From assembly GCF_010731875.1 (NCBI RefSeq), contig NZ_AP022595.1, positions 1,674,001 through 1,738,000 on the forward strand: DNA of 64,000 bases. The letters run 5' to 3'. The DNA is from Mycolicibacterium sarraceniae. GTDB taxonomy: Bacteria; Actinomycetota; Actinomycetes; Mycobacteriales; Mycobacteriaceae. The notes beneath the pieces were generated by a model. The model did not search any database. It worked only from the letters and a program-made list of their open reading frames with translations, and was not told the origin of the DNA. This document shows positions 1 through 8,886 of the stretch, piece by piece. The position numbers and the translations under genes are program-made. Positions within the stretch are counted from its first letter, which is position 1. Each line of letters starts with the position of its first letter.

Positions 1-1
1 T

Positions 2-733
2 GGGCCGGCCGAGAAACGCTCCTACGGTGGCCATCTCGCCGCACAGGCCATGGCCGCGGCCTGCCACACCGTGGATGCCGAGAAGACGCCGACGAGTCTG
101 CACGTGCAGTTCCTGCGGGGCGGCGATGCGGGCGCGCCGGTGGATTACGCCGTCGAACGCGTCTATGACGGGCGCACTGCGGCGTCGCGACGGGTGCTGG
201 CTCGCCAGGAGGGCAGGCTACTGACTACCGCGACGATCGCGTTCTCGGCCGCCGCCGACGGACCCGAACACGCCGTACAGGCCACGGCGCCAACCGATCC
301 CGGGCAGCTGCCCGCCACCGGTCCGATCGGGCCGGCCCCCTCGCTGCCGCTCGACGAAATCGACATTCGCTACGAGGATGACCGCAGCACAGGCGAATTC
401 GTCCGCCGATTGTGGTGGCGGGTCACGGCACCGCTGGACGGCCAACCGTGGCTATCGCAGTGTGCGGCGGTCTACATCACCGACATCTACGGTATTGACC
501 CGGTGTTGCAGGTGCACGGCCACACGATGACCGACCGCAGCCATCGCACCGCCACCACCGATTCGTCGATCTGGTTTCACCGGCCGATCCAGGCCACGGC
601 GTGGAATCTGCTGGAGTCGCGCTCGCCGGCTGCCGCCCGCGGCCGCGGGCTGGTCACCCTGAATCTGTACGACGCGCAGCGGGTGCTCACCGCGACGCTG
701 GTTCAGGAGGGTTTGGCGATCCTGCGCACCTGA
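2..733 (+). CDS. Acyl-CoA thioesterase II (TesB-like), 5' end cut by window edge
   Basis: This should hydrolyse acyl-CoA to free fatty acid and CoA in the cytoplasm. The reading frame is open from base 2 and begins with RSYGGHLAAQAM, the conserved N-terminal element of TesB double-hotdog thioesterases, so the start codon lies before the window. The C-terminal hotdog is visible, with HGHTMTDRSHR, SSIWFHRP and the closing ARGRGLVTLNLYDAQ block that is typical of the family. About 243 residues are present of a usual 280-290. Its last 31 bp overlap the 3' end of the convergent TetR gene. It sits with an acyl-CoA dehydrogenase and a hydratase remnant, which fits fatty acyl-CoA turnover. Confidence 0.88.
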   Translation, partial: GPAEKRSYGGHLAAQAMAAACHTVDAEKTPTSLHVQFLRGGDAGAPVDYAVERVYDGRTAASRRVLARQEGRLLTTATIAFSAAADGPEHAVQATAPTDPGQLPATGPIGPAPSLPLDEIDIRYEDDRSTGEFVRRLWWRVTAPLDGQPWLSQCAAVYITDIYGIDPVLQVHGHTMTDRSHRTATTDSSIWFHRPIQATAWNLLESRSPAAARGRGLVTLNLYDAQRVLTATLVQEGLAILRT

Positions 734-1362
734 GACCTGCGGGCGTGGCGCTCCCGCGCCAACGACCGGGTCTCCTCTGACGGCTGCGCGGCGAGCATCG
801 CGGCGACGGTGTCGACGAGGTGGCTGGTGAACAACCGGTCGTCGGCGTGCGGCGCGGTGGTCGCCCGGCGGCCCAACTCGACTGCGGCGTAGACCAGCGC
901 CCCCAACCGCGGGTGCAGGGTGGCGGCCACGGGATCGAACATCGGCTCGAGCAATCGGCGCCAGCGCCGCAGGCTGGCCGAGTGGCCGGTGAAATCGAAG
1001 GTGGGCACCGGCCGGTTCAGGAGATCGGCGTGGATGCGGAGAAAAGCCGGGCCGCCGTCAGTGTCGGCGAGCTTGGTGGCCAGCGGTGTCACCAGCGCCG
1101 AGGCCATCGAGCGGATCGACGGCGCCGCCGCGCCTTCGATCGCGTCCAGCAGCGCGTCGCGGCGGGCGTCGACCATCGGCAGATGCTTATCGGCGATCGC
1201 GGCCAGCACCCCGGCACGGTCGGTGAAGTGATATTGCACCGCCATCACATTGCGGGCTCCGGCCTCGCGGGCGATCTCCCGCAGGCTCACCGCGTCGACT
1301 CCTCGTTCAGCGAATAACCGTTCGGCGGTGGCTACCAGGTTGGCCGAGGTGCCAGCTGCCAT
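703..1362 (-). CDS. TetR-family transcriptional regulator
   Basis: A 219-residue regulator with the TetR helix-turn-helix at about residues 8-52 (ATAERLFAERG, SLREIAREAG, YHFTDRAGVLAAI) and a ligand-binding domain after it. It is the second gene after the acyl-CoA dehydrogenase on the minus strand. The dehydrogenase stop TAA and this ATG share a base (TAATG at 1364-1360), so the two are probably translationally coupled. The likely targets are its own operon and the divergent hydratase/SDR genes, possibly through the palindrome at 2675-2686; that is inference. The ligand is unknown, though an acyl-CoA would fit the context. Confidence 0.85.
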   Translation of the reverse strand: MAAGTSANLVATAERLFAERGVDAVSLREIAREAGARNVMAVQYHFTDRAGVLAAIADKHLPMVDARRDALLDAIEGAAAPSIRSMASALVTPLATKLADTDGGPAFLRIHADLLNRPVPTFDFTGHSASLRRWRRLLEPMFDPVAATLHPRLGALVYAAVELGRRATTAPHADDRLFTSHLVDTVAAMLAAQPSEETRSLARERHARRSQVRRIAKPS

Positions 1363-2657
1363 TAGAGTTCGGCGACCTCGTGCTCGAGGAGTTCGGCCAA
1401 CCGGGCCTGGGCGGCCGCGCGGCGGGTCGGGATGTGCTGGGAGGGAAACAGCGTGTCGACCGGCGCGTACTCCTTGAGCGTGCGACGGGCCACCGTCAGC
1501 TTGTGCACCTCGGTGGGGCCGTCGGCGATGGCCAGCGACTCCGCACCCACCAGCATCTTCACGAACGGCATCTCATCGGAAACCCCCAGTGCGCCATGCA
1601 AATGCATGGCTCGCTGCACCACATCGTGCAGGATCTGCGGCATGGCCACCTTGACGGCGGCGATATCGCGGCGCACCTGCTGGTAGTCGTGGTACTTGTC
1701 GATCTTCCACGCGGTGCGCAACACCAGCAGCCGGAACTGCTCGATCTGGATCCAGCTGTCGGCGATCTTTTCCTGAGTCATCTGATAGTTGCCCAGCGGG
1801 CCTTGCCGGGTCTGGCGCGATACCGCCCGCTCGCACATCATGTCGAAAGCCTTGCGGGCTAACGCAATCGTGCGCATCGCGTGGTGCACGCGACCGCCGC
1901 CGAGCCGGGTCTGCGCGATCGCGAACGCCTGCCCCTCCCCGCCGAGCACATGATCGGCCGGCACCCGGACGTCGTTGTAACGGATGTAGCCGTGTCCGGC
2001 CCGATCTTCGGCTTCGCCGCCGACGCCGACGTTGCGGATGATCTCGATACCCGGCGTTTCGGCCGGCACGATGAACAGCGACATCTTCTGGTGCGCGCGG
2101 GCTTCCGGGTTCGTCACCACCATCACGATGAAGAACGAGGCGTTACGCGCGTTGGAGGAAAACCACTTCTCGCCGTTGATCACCCACTCGTCGCCGTCGC
2201 GTTCGGCATGGGTGGTGAACAGGCCGGGATCGGAACCGCCGTGCGGCTCGGTCATCGAATAACACGACGAGATCTCACCGTCGAGCAGCGGCTGGAGGTA
2301 GCGCTCCTTCTGCTCCTCGGTGCCGAACATGGCGAGGATTTCGGCATTGCCGGAATCTGGCGCCTGGGATCCGAAAACCGAAGGCGCCCAACGAGAACGA
2401 CCGACGATCTCGTTCAGCAGCGCCAACTTGACCTGGCCGTAGCCCTGCCCGCCCAACTCCGGGCCGAGGTGCGCGGCCCACAGCCCCTGATCGCGGACCT
2501 GCTGTTGCAGCGGGCGCAGTACCCGCAGCACCTCGGGGTTGGTCTTCTCGTAGGGGTCCAGCGGCGCGAAGTCCAGCGGCTCGAGTTGTTCACGCATGAA
2601 CTCCTCGACCCAGTCGAGTTTCTCCTGATATTCCGGGTCGGTCTCAAAGTCCCACAT
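1362..2657 (-). CDS. Acyl-CoA dehydrogenase (ACAD10/11-like FadE)
   Basis: An FAD-dependent flavoprotein of 431 residues predicted to make the first alpha,beta-dehydrogenation of an acyl-CoA. The middle domain has MTEPHGGSDP followed by the WVINGEKWFSSNA motif. The C-terminal helical domain has RLGGGRVHHAMR, MHLHGALGVSDEMPF and the adenine-binding ADGPTEVHK segment. Length and motif order match ACAD10/11-type enzymes, which often act on long, branched or 4-hydroxy acyl-CoAs; the substrate cannot be read from sequence. It is the first gene of a minus-strand pair with the TetR gene and is divergent from the broken hydratase. Confidence 0.9.
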   Translation of the reverse strand: MWDFETDPEYQEKLDWVEEFMREQLEPLDFAPLDPYEKTNPEVLRVLRPLQQQVRDQGLWAAHLGPELGGQGYGQVKLALLNEIVGRSRWAPSVFGSQAPDSGNAEILAMFGTEEQKERYLQPLLDGEISSCYSMTEPHGGSDPGLFTTHAERDGDEWVINGEKWFSSNARNASFFIVMVVTNPEARAHQKMSLFIVPAETPGIEIIRNVGVGGEAEDRAGHGYIRYNDVRVPADHVLGGEGQAFAIAQTRLGGGRVHHAMRTIALARKAFDMMCERAVSRQTRQGPLGNYQMTQEKIADSWIQIEQFRLLVLRTAWKIDKYHDYQQVRRDIAAVKVAMPQILHDVVQRAMHLHGALGVSDEMPFVKMLVGAESLAIADGPTEVHKLTVARRTLKEYAPVDTLFPSQHIPTRRAAAQARLAELLEHEVAEL

Positions 2658-2674
2658 GGCGCGATGGTAGCTTC

Positions 2675-2686
2675 ATGCAACTGCAT
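2675..2686. promoter_or_regulatory. Palindrome ATGCA-AC-TGCAT between divergent genes
   Basis: A perfect 5-2-5 inverted repeat lies 18 bp upstream of the acyl-CoA dehydrogenase start and just before the hydratase remnant. The position suits an operator for the nearby TetR regulator, but this is inferred from position and symmetry only. Confidence 0.35.
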
Positions 2687-2701
2687 CAATCAATGAGTGC
2701 G

Positions 2702-3147
2702 ATGCTCTTACCCGTGAGCAACCCCACCACTGTGCGCGTCGACGTCGACTCGTGCGGCGTCGCCCTGATCACTCTGGACGGCCCGGAACGGCTCAACGCG
2801 TTCGGCGGTGAGACCGCCCGTCAGCTCGGCGAGGCGTATCGCCGCTGCGACGCCGACGACGCCGTCCGCGCCGTCGTCGTCACCGGAGCCGGCCGGGCGT
2901 TCTGCGCCGGTGCCGACATGTCTGAGCAGGCCGCGGTGTCGCCGTCAACGCCAACCCTGCCTCGGTCGCCTACAGCAAGCGGCTGTTGTGGAGTGAGACG
3001 GATGCGGACGCGGTGGCGGCGCAGGAGACTACGGTGCACCTGAAACTGATGGGCGGCCCGGACGCAGCGGAGGGGCCGGCCGCATGGCGGGAGAACCGGC
3101 CGCCGGTATGGCGATCGGTCGCCAGCCAGACGGGAGATCCTGCATGA
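2702..3147 (+). pseudogene. Enoyl-CoA hydratase/isomerase with out-of-frame internal deletion
   Basis: The N-terminal part is a clear crotonase: LITLDGPERLNAF followed by VVVTGAGRAFCAGADMS, the CoA-binding and oxyanion-hole region. About base 2925-2945 the homology jumps to the C-terminal end of the same family in another frame (AVNANPASVAYSKRLLW, then WRENRPPVWRSV), ending at a TGA at 3145-3147. Roughly the middle 100 or more residues are missing and the two halves are in different frames, so no functional hydratase can be made. The old stop still overlaps the next ATG as ATGA, showing the original operon with the SDR. Several in-frame starts (2675, 2702, 2714) are possible. Confidence 0.8.
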
Positions 3148-4034
3148 GCAACTCGACCACCGCCGACGTTCTCGACGGCATCGATCTGGCCGGGCGCACC
3201 GTGGTGATCACCGGTGCGTCGACCGGGCTGGGACTGGAGACCGCCCGTGCGCTGCAGTCGGCCGGGGCGACGATCGTCGCTGCGGTGCGCGATGTGGACA
3301 AGACCCGCGCGGCCCTCGACTGCGAGACCGTCGCGCTCGAACTCGGCGACCTACGCTCGGCGCGCGCCGCCGCCGACGCCATCGCCGCGCGCCACCACCG
3401 CATCGACGTCCTCATCAACAACGCCGGGGTGATGGCAACGCCGCTGGGCCGTACCGCACAGGGCTACGAGACGCAGCTCGGCACCAACCACCTCGGCCAC
3501 TTCGCGCTGACCACTGGACTGGCCGAGACCTTCGGGGACGGCACCCGCATCGTCAACCTCAGCAGCCGCGGGCATCAGCTCAGTGGCATCCGCTGGGAGG
3601 ACCCCAATTTCGATGACGAGAGTAGCTACGACAAGTGGCTGGCCTATGGGCAGAGCAAGACCGCCAACGTGTTGTTCACCGTCGAAGCTGAGCGACGCTG
3701 GGGGCCGCGCGGTGTGCACTCGTTCGCCGTGCACCCGGGGGTGGTCTACACCGACCTGGCCCGGCATATGACCCGCGACGACTTCAGTGCGGGTGGCACG
3801 CTGGCCAACCTCGCGGTGACTGACGTCGCGCATGGTGCGGCCACCACGGTGTGGGCCGCCACCAGCCCCGAGCTCGACGGTCTCGGCGGCCGCTATCTGG
3901 AGGACTGCCGCATTGCCGCGCCGTTCGCCGAGGGTGCCGAGGGCGGCTACCAGGCGTGGGCGGTGGACCCGGAACAGGCGGCCCGATTGTGGGAGTGGTC
4001 GCAGCGGCAAGCCGAACTTATTTTGGGTGGCTAA
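3144..4034 (+). CDS. Short-chain dehydrogenase/reductase
   Basis: A 296-residue classical-size SDR. The NAD(P)-binding glycine motif is TGASTGLGLETARAL near residue 25, followed by NNAGVM, the serine of LSSRGHQL and the catalytic YGQSK (YxxxK). It resembles the retinol-dehydrogenase/protochlorophyllide-reductase-like SDRs common in mycobacteria. The ATG at 3144 is preferred over the in-frame upstream ATG at 3084 because it overlaps the TGA of the hydratase remnant (ATGA). The substrate is unknown. Confidence 0.87.
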   Translation: MSNSTTADVLDGIDLAGRTVVITGASTGLGLETARALQSAGATIVAAVRDVDKTRAALDCETVALELGDLRSARAAADAIAARHHRIDVLINNAGVMATPLGRTAQGYETQLGTNHLGHFALTTGLAETFGDGTRIVNLSSRGHQLSGIRWEDPNFDDESSYDKWLAYGQSKTANVLFTVEAERRWGPRGVHSFAVHPGVVYTDLARHMTRDDFSAGGTLANLAVTDVAHGAATTVWAATSPELDGLGGRYLEDCRIAAPFAEGAEGGYQAWAVDPEQAARLWEWSQRQAELILGG

Positions 4035-4040
4035 CCTGCA

Positions 4041-4649
4041 GTGGTGCCCGTCGACGTCCGTCTCGCCCGCAAAAGCGATATCCCCGCGTTGGCGCGGATA
4101 CTGGGACGGGCGTTTCAAGACGACCCGGTGATGGCGTGGGTGCAACCTGATGCCGAGCGTCGCAAGGCGGCGCTGCCGGGCCTGTTCGGTGCCCTGACCC
4201 GGCACCACTTTCTGGCCGGCCGTGGAAGCGAGGTCTCCCTGTCCGACGACGGGGTGGCCGCCGTCGCGCTGTGGGATCCGCCCGGCGGCTGGTTGCAATC
4301 ACCGCGCGAGCAGCTCGCGATGCTGCCGGGTGTGGTGCGGGCATTTCGGGGCCGGCTGGCGGCCGGCCGCGCGCTCACCGATCTGATGAAGGCCCAGCAC
4401 CCCGAAGAACCGCACTGGTACCTGTCGATCATCGGCAGCGACCCGCAAGTGCGAGGCCGGGGCTTCGCCCACGCGCTCATGCAGTCCCGGCTCGATCGGT
4501 GCGACGCCGAATACGCGCCCGCGTACCTGGAGTCCAGCAATCCCGACAACGTGCCGTACTACGAGCGGTTCGGCTTCGAGGTGACCGGGGAGATCGTGCT
4601 GCCCGCGGGCGGGCCGTCGCTGTGGCCTATGTGGCGGGCACCGCGATAG
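4041..4649 (+). CDS. GNAT-family N-acetyltransferase
   Basis: A 202-residue acetyltransferase that should transfer acetyl from acetyl-CoA to an unknown amine. The N-terminus VRLARKSDIPALARILGRAF is a typical GNAT opening. The acetyl-CoA pyrophosphate loop is GSDPQVRGRGFAHALM, near residue 135, and SSNPDNVPYYERFGFEV is the usual motif B end. The start is a GTG at 4041 or 4044, six bases after the SDR stop, so it is probably in the same transcript. It converges on the glgX-like gene. Confidence 0.85.
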   Translation: MVPVDVRLARKSDIPALARILGRAFQDDPVMAWVQPDAERRKAALPGLFGALTRHHFLAGRGSEVSLSDDGVAAVALWDPPGGWLQSPREQLAMLPGVVRAFRGRLAAGRALTDLMKAQHPEEPHWYLSIIGSDPQVRGRGFAHALMQSRLDRCDAEYAPAYLESSNPDNVPYYERFGFEVTGEIVLPAGGPSLWPMWRAPR

Positions 4650-4716
4650 GGCGGGTTCTTTCCTGAACTTTTGCTGGGTGCCCGCAAACAAGGTGCATGG
4701 GGAAGGCGCGGCCGCC

Positions 4717-6849
4717 TCACTCCGACGCGCGCAGCACCAACATCGCACGGGATTCGAGCCGCACTGGCCCGGCCGCCTTCACCACTGCCGCATCGTCGGT
4801 TTCCCCGGGTCCGGTCGCGGTATCGACGACAGGTTGCCAAGCCTGACCAAACTCAGCCGGCGGCAAGGTGAACTCGATGGGCTCGTGGTGGGCGTTGAAG
4901 CACAACACGAATGAGTCGTCGGTGACCCGCTGACCACGCGCGTCCAGATCGGGAATGCCATGGCCGTTGAGGTAGACCGCCACCGACTTGCCGAAGCCGG
5001 AATCCCAATCCTCGTCGTTCATCTCCGACCCATCCGGGCGGAACCAGGAAATATCCGGCAGGCCTTCGCTTCCGCGGTGCCGCACCGGCCGGCCGTTGAA
5101 GTACCGCCGCCGGCGGAACACCGGATGTGCCGCGCGCAAAGCTGACACTGACGCGACGAACTCCAGTAACTCGGAGTCGGCATTCGCCCAGTCGATCCAG
5201 GTGATCTCGTTGTCCTGGCAGTAGCCGTTGTTGTTGCCGCCCTGGGTGCGGCCCAGTTCGTCACCGTGGCAGATCATCGGAACGCCCTGCGACAGAATCG
5301 TGGTGGCAATCAGGTTGCGCTGCTGGCGATCCCGTAGCGCGTTGATCTCGGGGTCGTCGGTGGGCCCCTCGGCGCCGCAGTTCCACGAGCTGTTGTTGCT
5401 CTCCCCGTCGTTGTTGTCCTCGCCGTTGGCTTCGTTGTGTTTCTCGTTGTAGGACACCAGGTCCCGTAACGTGAAGCCGTCGTGCGCGGTGACGAAGTTG
5501 ATCGAGGCGACCGGCCGCCGCGCGGTGTGCTCGTAGAGATCGGGTGAACCGGTCAGCCGATAGGCGAACTCGCCGAGGCTGGCATCCTCCCCGCGCCAGA
5601 AGTCGCGAACGGTGTCGCGAAACTTGCCGTTCCACTCCGTCCATTGCGGCGGGAAGTTGCCGACCTGATAACCGCCCGGGCCGACGTCCCATGGCTCAGC
5701 GATGAGCTTGACCTGGCTAACCGTCGGATCTTGTTGCACCAGTTCGAAAAAGGCGCTCAGCCGGTCGACGTCGTAGAACTCCCGGGCCAGCGTGGCGGCC
5801 AGATCGAACCGGAAGCCATCCACATGCATTTCGAGCACCCAGTACCGCAGCGAATCCATGATCAGTTGTAGCGAATGCGGGTGTCCGACATTGAGGCTGT
5901 TGCCGGTGCCGGTGTAGTCCATGTAGTAGCGCTTGTCGTCATCGACGAGCCGGTAATAGGCGGGGTTGTCGATACCGCGGAATGAGAGCGTCGGCCCCAT
6001 GTGGTTGCCTTCGGCGGTGTGGTTGTAGACGACGTCGAGGATGACCTCGATACCGGCCTCATGCAGCGCCCGCACCATCGCCTTGAACTCCTGCACCTGC
6101 CCACCGGGCGTAGAGCTGGCCGAATACTTGCTGTCGGGGGCGAAGAACCCAATGGTGTTGTAGCCCCAGTAGTTCGACAGGCCCTTGTCGATCAGGGTGG
6201 AGTCGTTGGCGAAGTGATGGACCGGCATCAGCTCGATTGCGGTGGCGCCCAACGATTTCAGGTGCTCGATGATGGCCGGGTGCGCGATGGCTGAGTAGGT
6301 TCCGCGAATGGCGTCCGGAATGTCGGGATGGGTTTCGGTCAAGCCCTTGACGTGTGCCTCGTAGATGACGCTGTCGGCGTATTCACGCTGCGGCGGACGA
6401 TCGACTCCCCAGTCGAAGTACGGGTTGATGACAACGGATTTGGGCATGCTGGCCGCCGAGTCGTCATCGTTGCGGCTGTGCGGTTCGCCGAAGGTGTAGC
6501 CGAACAGCGACTGGTTCCAGTCGAAGTGGCCGTCGATGGCCTTCGCGTACGGGTCCAGCAGCAGCTTGTTCGGATTACAGAGATATCCCTCGGCGGGTTC
6601 GTAGGGCCCGTACACCCGGTACCCGTAGCGCTGTCCGGGCTCGATGCCGGGCAGGTAGCCGTGCCAGACGAAGCCGTCCACCTCCGGCAGCACGATCCGG
6701 GTCTGGGCGCCGTTGTCGTCGAACAGGCAAAGCTCGACCCGTTCAGCCACCTCGGAGAAGACCGCGAAGTTGGTGCCGTAGCCGTCGTAGGTGGCACCCA
6801 GGGGGTAGGCCTTACCCGGCCATACCTCACGTGTGGCGGCGTTGGTCAT
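4717..6849 (-). CDS. glgX: Glycogen debranching enzyme / isoamylase (GlgX/TreX)
   Basis: A 710-residue GH13 enzyme that hydrolyses alpha-1,6 branches in glycogen or maltodextrin. The N-terminal CBM48-type domain begins PGKAYPLGATYDGYGTNFAVF. The (beta/alpha)8 domain has the four GH13 regions in order: VVYNHTAEGN near residue 275, DGFRFDLAATLAR near 345 with the nucleophile Asp, IAEPWDVG near 382 with the acid Glu, and FVTAHDGFTL near 452 with the stabilising Asp. The chosen ATG at 6849 follows a Shine-Dalgarno-like run; an in-frame ATG at 6888 would add 13 unlikely residues. No treY or treZ is adjacent, so a role in glycogen breakdown rather than a dedicated trehalose operon is likely. Confidence 0.93.
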   Translation of the reverse strand: MTNAATREVWPGKAYPLGATYDGYGTNFAVFSEVAERVELCLFDDNGAQTRIVLPEVDGFVWHGYLPGIEPGQRYGYRVYGPYEPAEGYLCNPNKLLLDPYAKAIDGHFDWNQSLFGYTFGEPHSRNDDDSAASMPKSVVINPYFDWGVDRPPQREYADSVIYEAHVKGLTETHPDIPDAIRGTYSAIAHPAIIEHLKSLGATAIELMPVHHFANDSTLIDKGLSNYWGYNTIGFFAPDSKYSASSTPGGQVQEFKAMVRALHEAGIEVILDVVYNHTAEGNHMGPTLSFRGIDNPAYYRLVDDDKRYYMDYTGTGNSLNVGHPHSLQLIMDSLRYWVLEMHVDGFRFDLAATLAREFYDVDRLSAFFELVQQDPTVSQVKLIAEPWDVGPGGYQVGNFPPQWTEWNGKFRDTVRDFWRGEDASLGEFAYRLTGSPDLYEHTARRPVASINFVTAHDGFTLRDLVSYNEKHNEANGEDNNDGESNNSSWNCGAEGPTDDPEINALRDRQQRNLIATTILSQGVPMICHGDELGRTQGGNNNGYCQDNEITWIDWANADSELLEFVASVSALRAAHPVFRRRRYFNGRPVRHRGSEGLPDISWFRPDGSEMNDEDWDSGFGKSVAVYLNGHGIPDLDARGQRVTDDSFVLCFNAHHEPIEFTLPPAEFGQAWQPVVDTATGPGETDDAAVVKAAGPVRLESRAMLVLRASE

Positions 6850-7025
6850 GGAACTCCCGGTGGATCGGCGATGCGGATTGTTCGGCATACCCAGGAACCC
6901 GCCGCGCCAAATCAGGGCGGGGTGGTTTGTGACAGTCGTCGCAGTTCAGGGTCGAGCGGAGTATGGGCAGGTGGTGCTGGTGTCAGGTACTTCTGCTGTC
7001 ACAGAAGGCGAGCCCGCGGGCTAGC

Positions 7026-7739
7026 TCAGGGCCCGGGTGCGTCGACGGCCTCGGCCGTCTCGCCCGGCGCCTCGGGTTGCCAGGCGTCGACACCGATGGC
7101 GATCATCCGCAGCTGTTTGACCGCGGTGCGTTTGATCTCGTCGAGCGCGGCCGAGTCGGGGGCGTCCTCGATGGCTTCGGCGATGATGATCATCGAGTTC
7201 ACGAACAGGCTGGCCAAGATGTTGAGGTCTTCGGTGCTCCAGGTCTTCAGCCCCGGAAAGCGGGCGAGATCAGTGGCCAGCTCCGAGGTGATCAACCGGA
7301 TCTCGGTGCGGATCGCGTACCGCAGCACCGTCACGCCGCTGGAGCGCTCCCGCCCGATGAACCGCCAGTGCTCGCGCTGTTCGGCCACCCCGGCGACCAG
7401 GATCTCCACCGTCGACTCGATCACCCGGTTGGGGTCTATCTTGCCGGCGCGCGCGCTGCGCAGCATCTCCCGCAGTGTGCGGAACGACTCGTCGATGAGG
7501 ACGAGACCCAGGGCCTCCATGGACTCGAAATGCCGGTAGAAGGCCGCGGGCACTATCCCGGCTTCGCGGGTGACTTCCCGCAGGCTCAACCCGCTGAAAC
7601 TGCGCTCGTCGAGCAGCTTGAGGGCGGCGGCGATGATCGCCCGGCGGGTGACCTCTTTGCGCTCCTCGCGCGACGGCGTATCCCGCGAACGGGACCTCCC
7701 TGACCGTTCGCGGCGTGAGCTCGGCGTACGACTGTTCAC
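7026..7739 (-). CDS. FabR/DesT-like TetR repressor of the desaturase system
   Basis: The HTH (LSLREVTREAGIVPAAFYRHF) and the following MEALGLVLIDESFRTLREML closely parallel E. coli FabR and Pseudomonas DesT, which sense acyl-CoA saturation and repress desaturase genes. The family also shares the later blocks matched here by RFIGRERSSG, IRLITSELATDL and the tail KQLRMIAIGVDAW. It is divergent from a reductase-desaturase pair, the same arrangement as desT-desCB. The start is uncertain: GTG 7739 gives 237 residues and overlaps the palindrome at 7734-7749, whereas ATG 7817 would run into the divergent gene. Two small inverted repeats, CTTCTG/CAGAAG and AGCCCGCGGGCT, follow the stop and may terminate it. 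Confidence 0.82.
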   Translation of the reverse strand: MNSRTPSSRRERSGRSRSRDTPSREERKEVTRRAIIAAALKLLDERSFSGLSLREVTREAGIVPAAFYRHFESMEALGLVLIDESFRTLREMLRSARAGKIDPNRVIESTVEILVAGVAEQREHWRFIGRERSSGVTVLRYAIRTEIRLITSELATDLARFPGLKTWSTEDLNILASLFVNSMIIIAEAIEDAPDSAALDEIKRTAVKQLRMIAIGVDAWQPEAPGETAEAVDAPGP

Positions 7740-7749
7740 TGTTGTGAAC
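7734..7749. promoter_or_regulatory. Candidate operator GTTCAC-TGTT-GTGAAC
   Basis: A perfect 6-4-6 inverted repeat at the 5' end of the FabR/DesT-like gene and about 60 bp before the reductase start. It contains the half-site GTGAAC, which as I recall is also found in the DesT operator. A single site here could repress both directions. The assignment rests on symmetry, position and that half-site resemblance. Confidence 0.5.
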
Positions 7750-7809
7750 GCTACCACACTCTGGCCGAATTCCTTGACGACGTGCAGTTTCAACAGCAAC
7801 GGTATACAT

Positions 7810-8856
7810 ATGTTCACTCAAACTTTGACCAAGAAGGTGCTCCGCTCACCGCTGGTCGATCTGCTCACCGGTCCGCACGGCGTCGACCGCTACACGGAAC
7901 TGGTGGACCCGACCTGGACCACCGACGCACGGGCCAAGGTGGTCGATGTGCGCCGGATGACCCCGCGCAGCGTCACCCTGCTTCTCGCCCCGAACGCGGC
8001 CGTGGTCGGCCACCGCGCTGGCCAGCATCTGAACCTCACCGTGGAGATCGACGGCCGCCGCCACACCCGCTGCTATTCACCGGCCAGTGCCGAAGGGGCC
8101 TCGCTCGTCGAGCTGACGATCGGGCGCCACGACGGCGGGGTGGTCTCCAACCACCTGTTCCGCCATGCCCGCGTCGGCATGGTGGTCGGGCTCTCGGAAC
8201 GGGGCGGCGACTTCGTCCTGCCCGACGTGCGGCCCCGGCGCATTCTGTTCATCTCCGGTGGCAGCGGGATCACCCCGCTGATGTCGATGCTGCGCACCCT
8301 GCGTGCCGAGAACTTCGACGGCGAGATCGCCTTCGTCCACTACGCCCGCACCCCAGCCGAAGCGTGCTATCGAGAAGAACTCGCGGCGATGGGAGTCCGG
8401 GTCCTGCACGGCTACACCCGCTCACCCGGCGGCGAACTCACCGGCCGCTTCAGCCCCGAGCACCTGCAGACCGCGATGGTCGACGCCGACGCGGTGTATG
8501 TCTGCGGGCCGCCGGCACTGGTCGAGGCGGTGCGCGAATGCTGCGGAGAAATTTCCTCGGAGAGCTTCGTCCCGCTACCGTTCGTCGTCCCCGATGCCCC
8601 CTCGGGCGGGCGCATCACCTTCCGGGACAGCGCTATCGACGCGACGGACGACGGACGCCCGCTTCTTGACCAAGCCGAGGATGCTGGACTGAACCCCACC
8701 AGCGGATGCCGGATGGGCATCTGCCACACCTGCACCCGCCGCAAACACCGCGGCGCGGTGCGCAACCTGACCACCGGCGCGGTGTCGACCGCCGACGAGG
8801 AGGACGTGCAGATCTGCGTGTCCGTTCCCGTCGGTGACGTCGATATCGCCTTGTAA
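7810..8856 (+). CDS. Ferredoxin-NAD(P)H-type oxidoreductase, electron donor to the desaturase (Rv3230c-like)
   Basis: A 348-residue flavin reductase with a C-terminal 2Fe-2S ferredoxin. The FAD-binding RCYSPAS and the NAD(P)-binding SGGSGITPLMSML are present. The plant-type cluster has Cys300, Cys305, Cys308 and Cys336 (CRMGICHTC and ICVSVPVGDVDIAL). In M. tuberculosis, Rv3230c passes electrons from NADPH to DesA3, and here too the desaturase follows after 30 bp. The start is not certain: ATG 7810 lacks a clear ribosome binding site, and GTG 7834 is an alternative. Confidence 0.9.
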   Translation: MFTQTLTKKVLRSPLVDLLTGPHGVDRYTELVDPTWTTDARAKVVDVRRMTPRSVTLLLAPNAAVVGHRAGQHLNLTVEIDGRRHTRCYSPASAEGASLVELTIGRHDGGVVSNHLFRHARVGMVVGLSERGGDFVLPDVRPRRILFISGGSGITPLMSMLRTLRAENFDGEIAFVHYARTPAEACYREELAAMGVRVLHGYTRSPGGELTGRFSPEHLQTAMVDADAVYVCGPPALVEAVRECCGEISSESFVPLPFVVPDAPSGGRITFRDSAIDATDDGRPLLDQAEDAGLNPTSGCRMGICHTCTRRKHRGAVRNLTTGAVSTADEEDVQICVSVPVGDVDIAL

Positions 8857-8886
8857 ATCGAACACTGCGAATCGAACGGGAAAACC

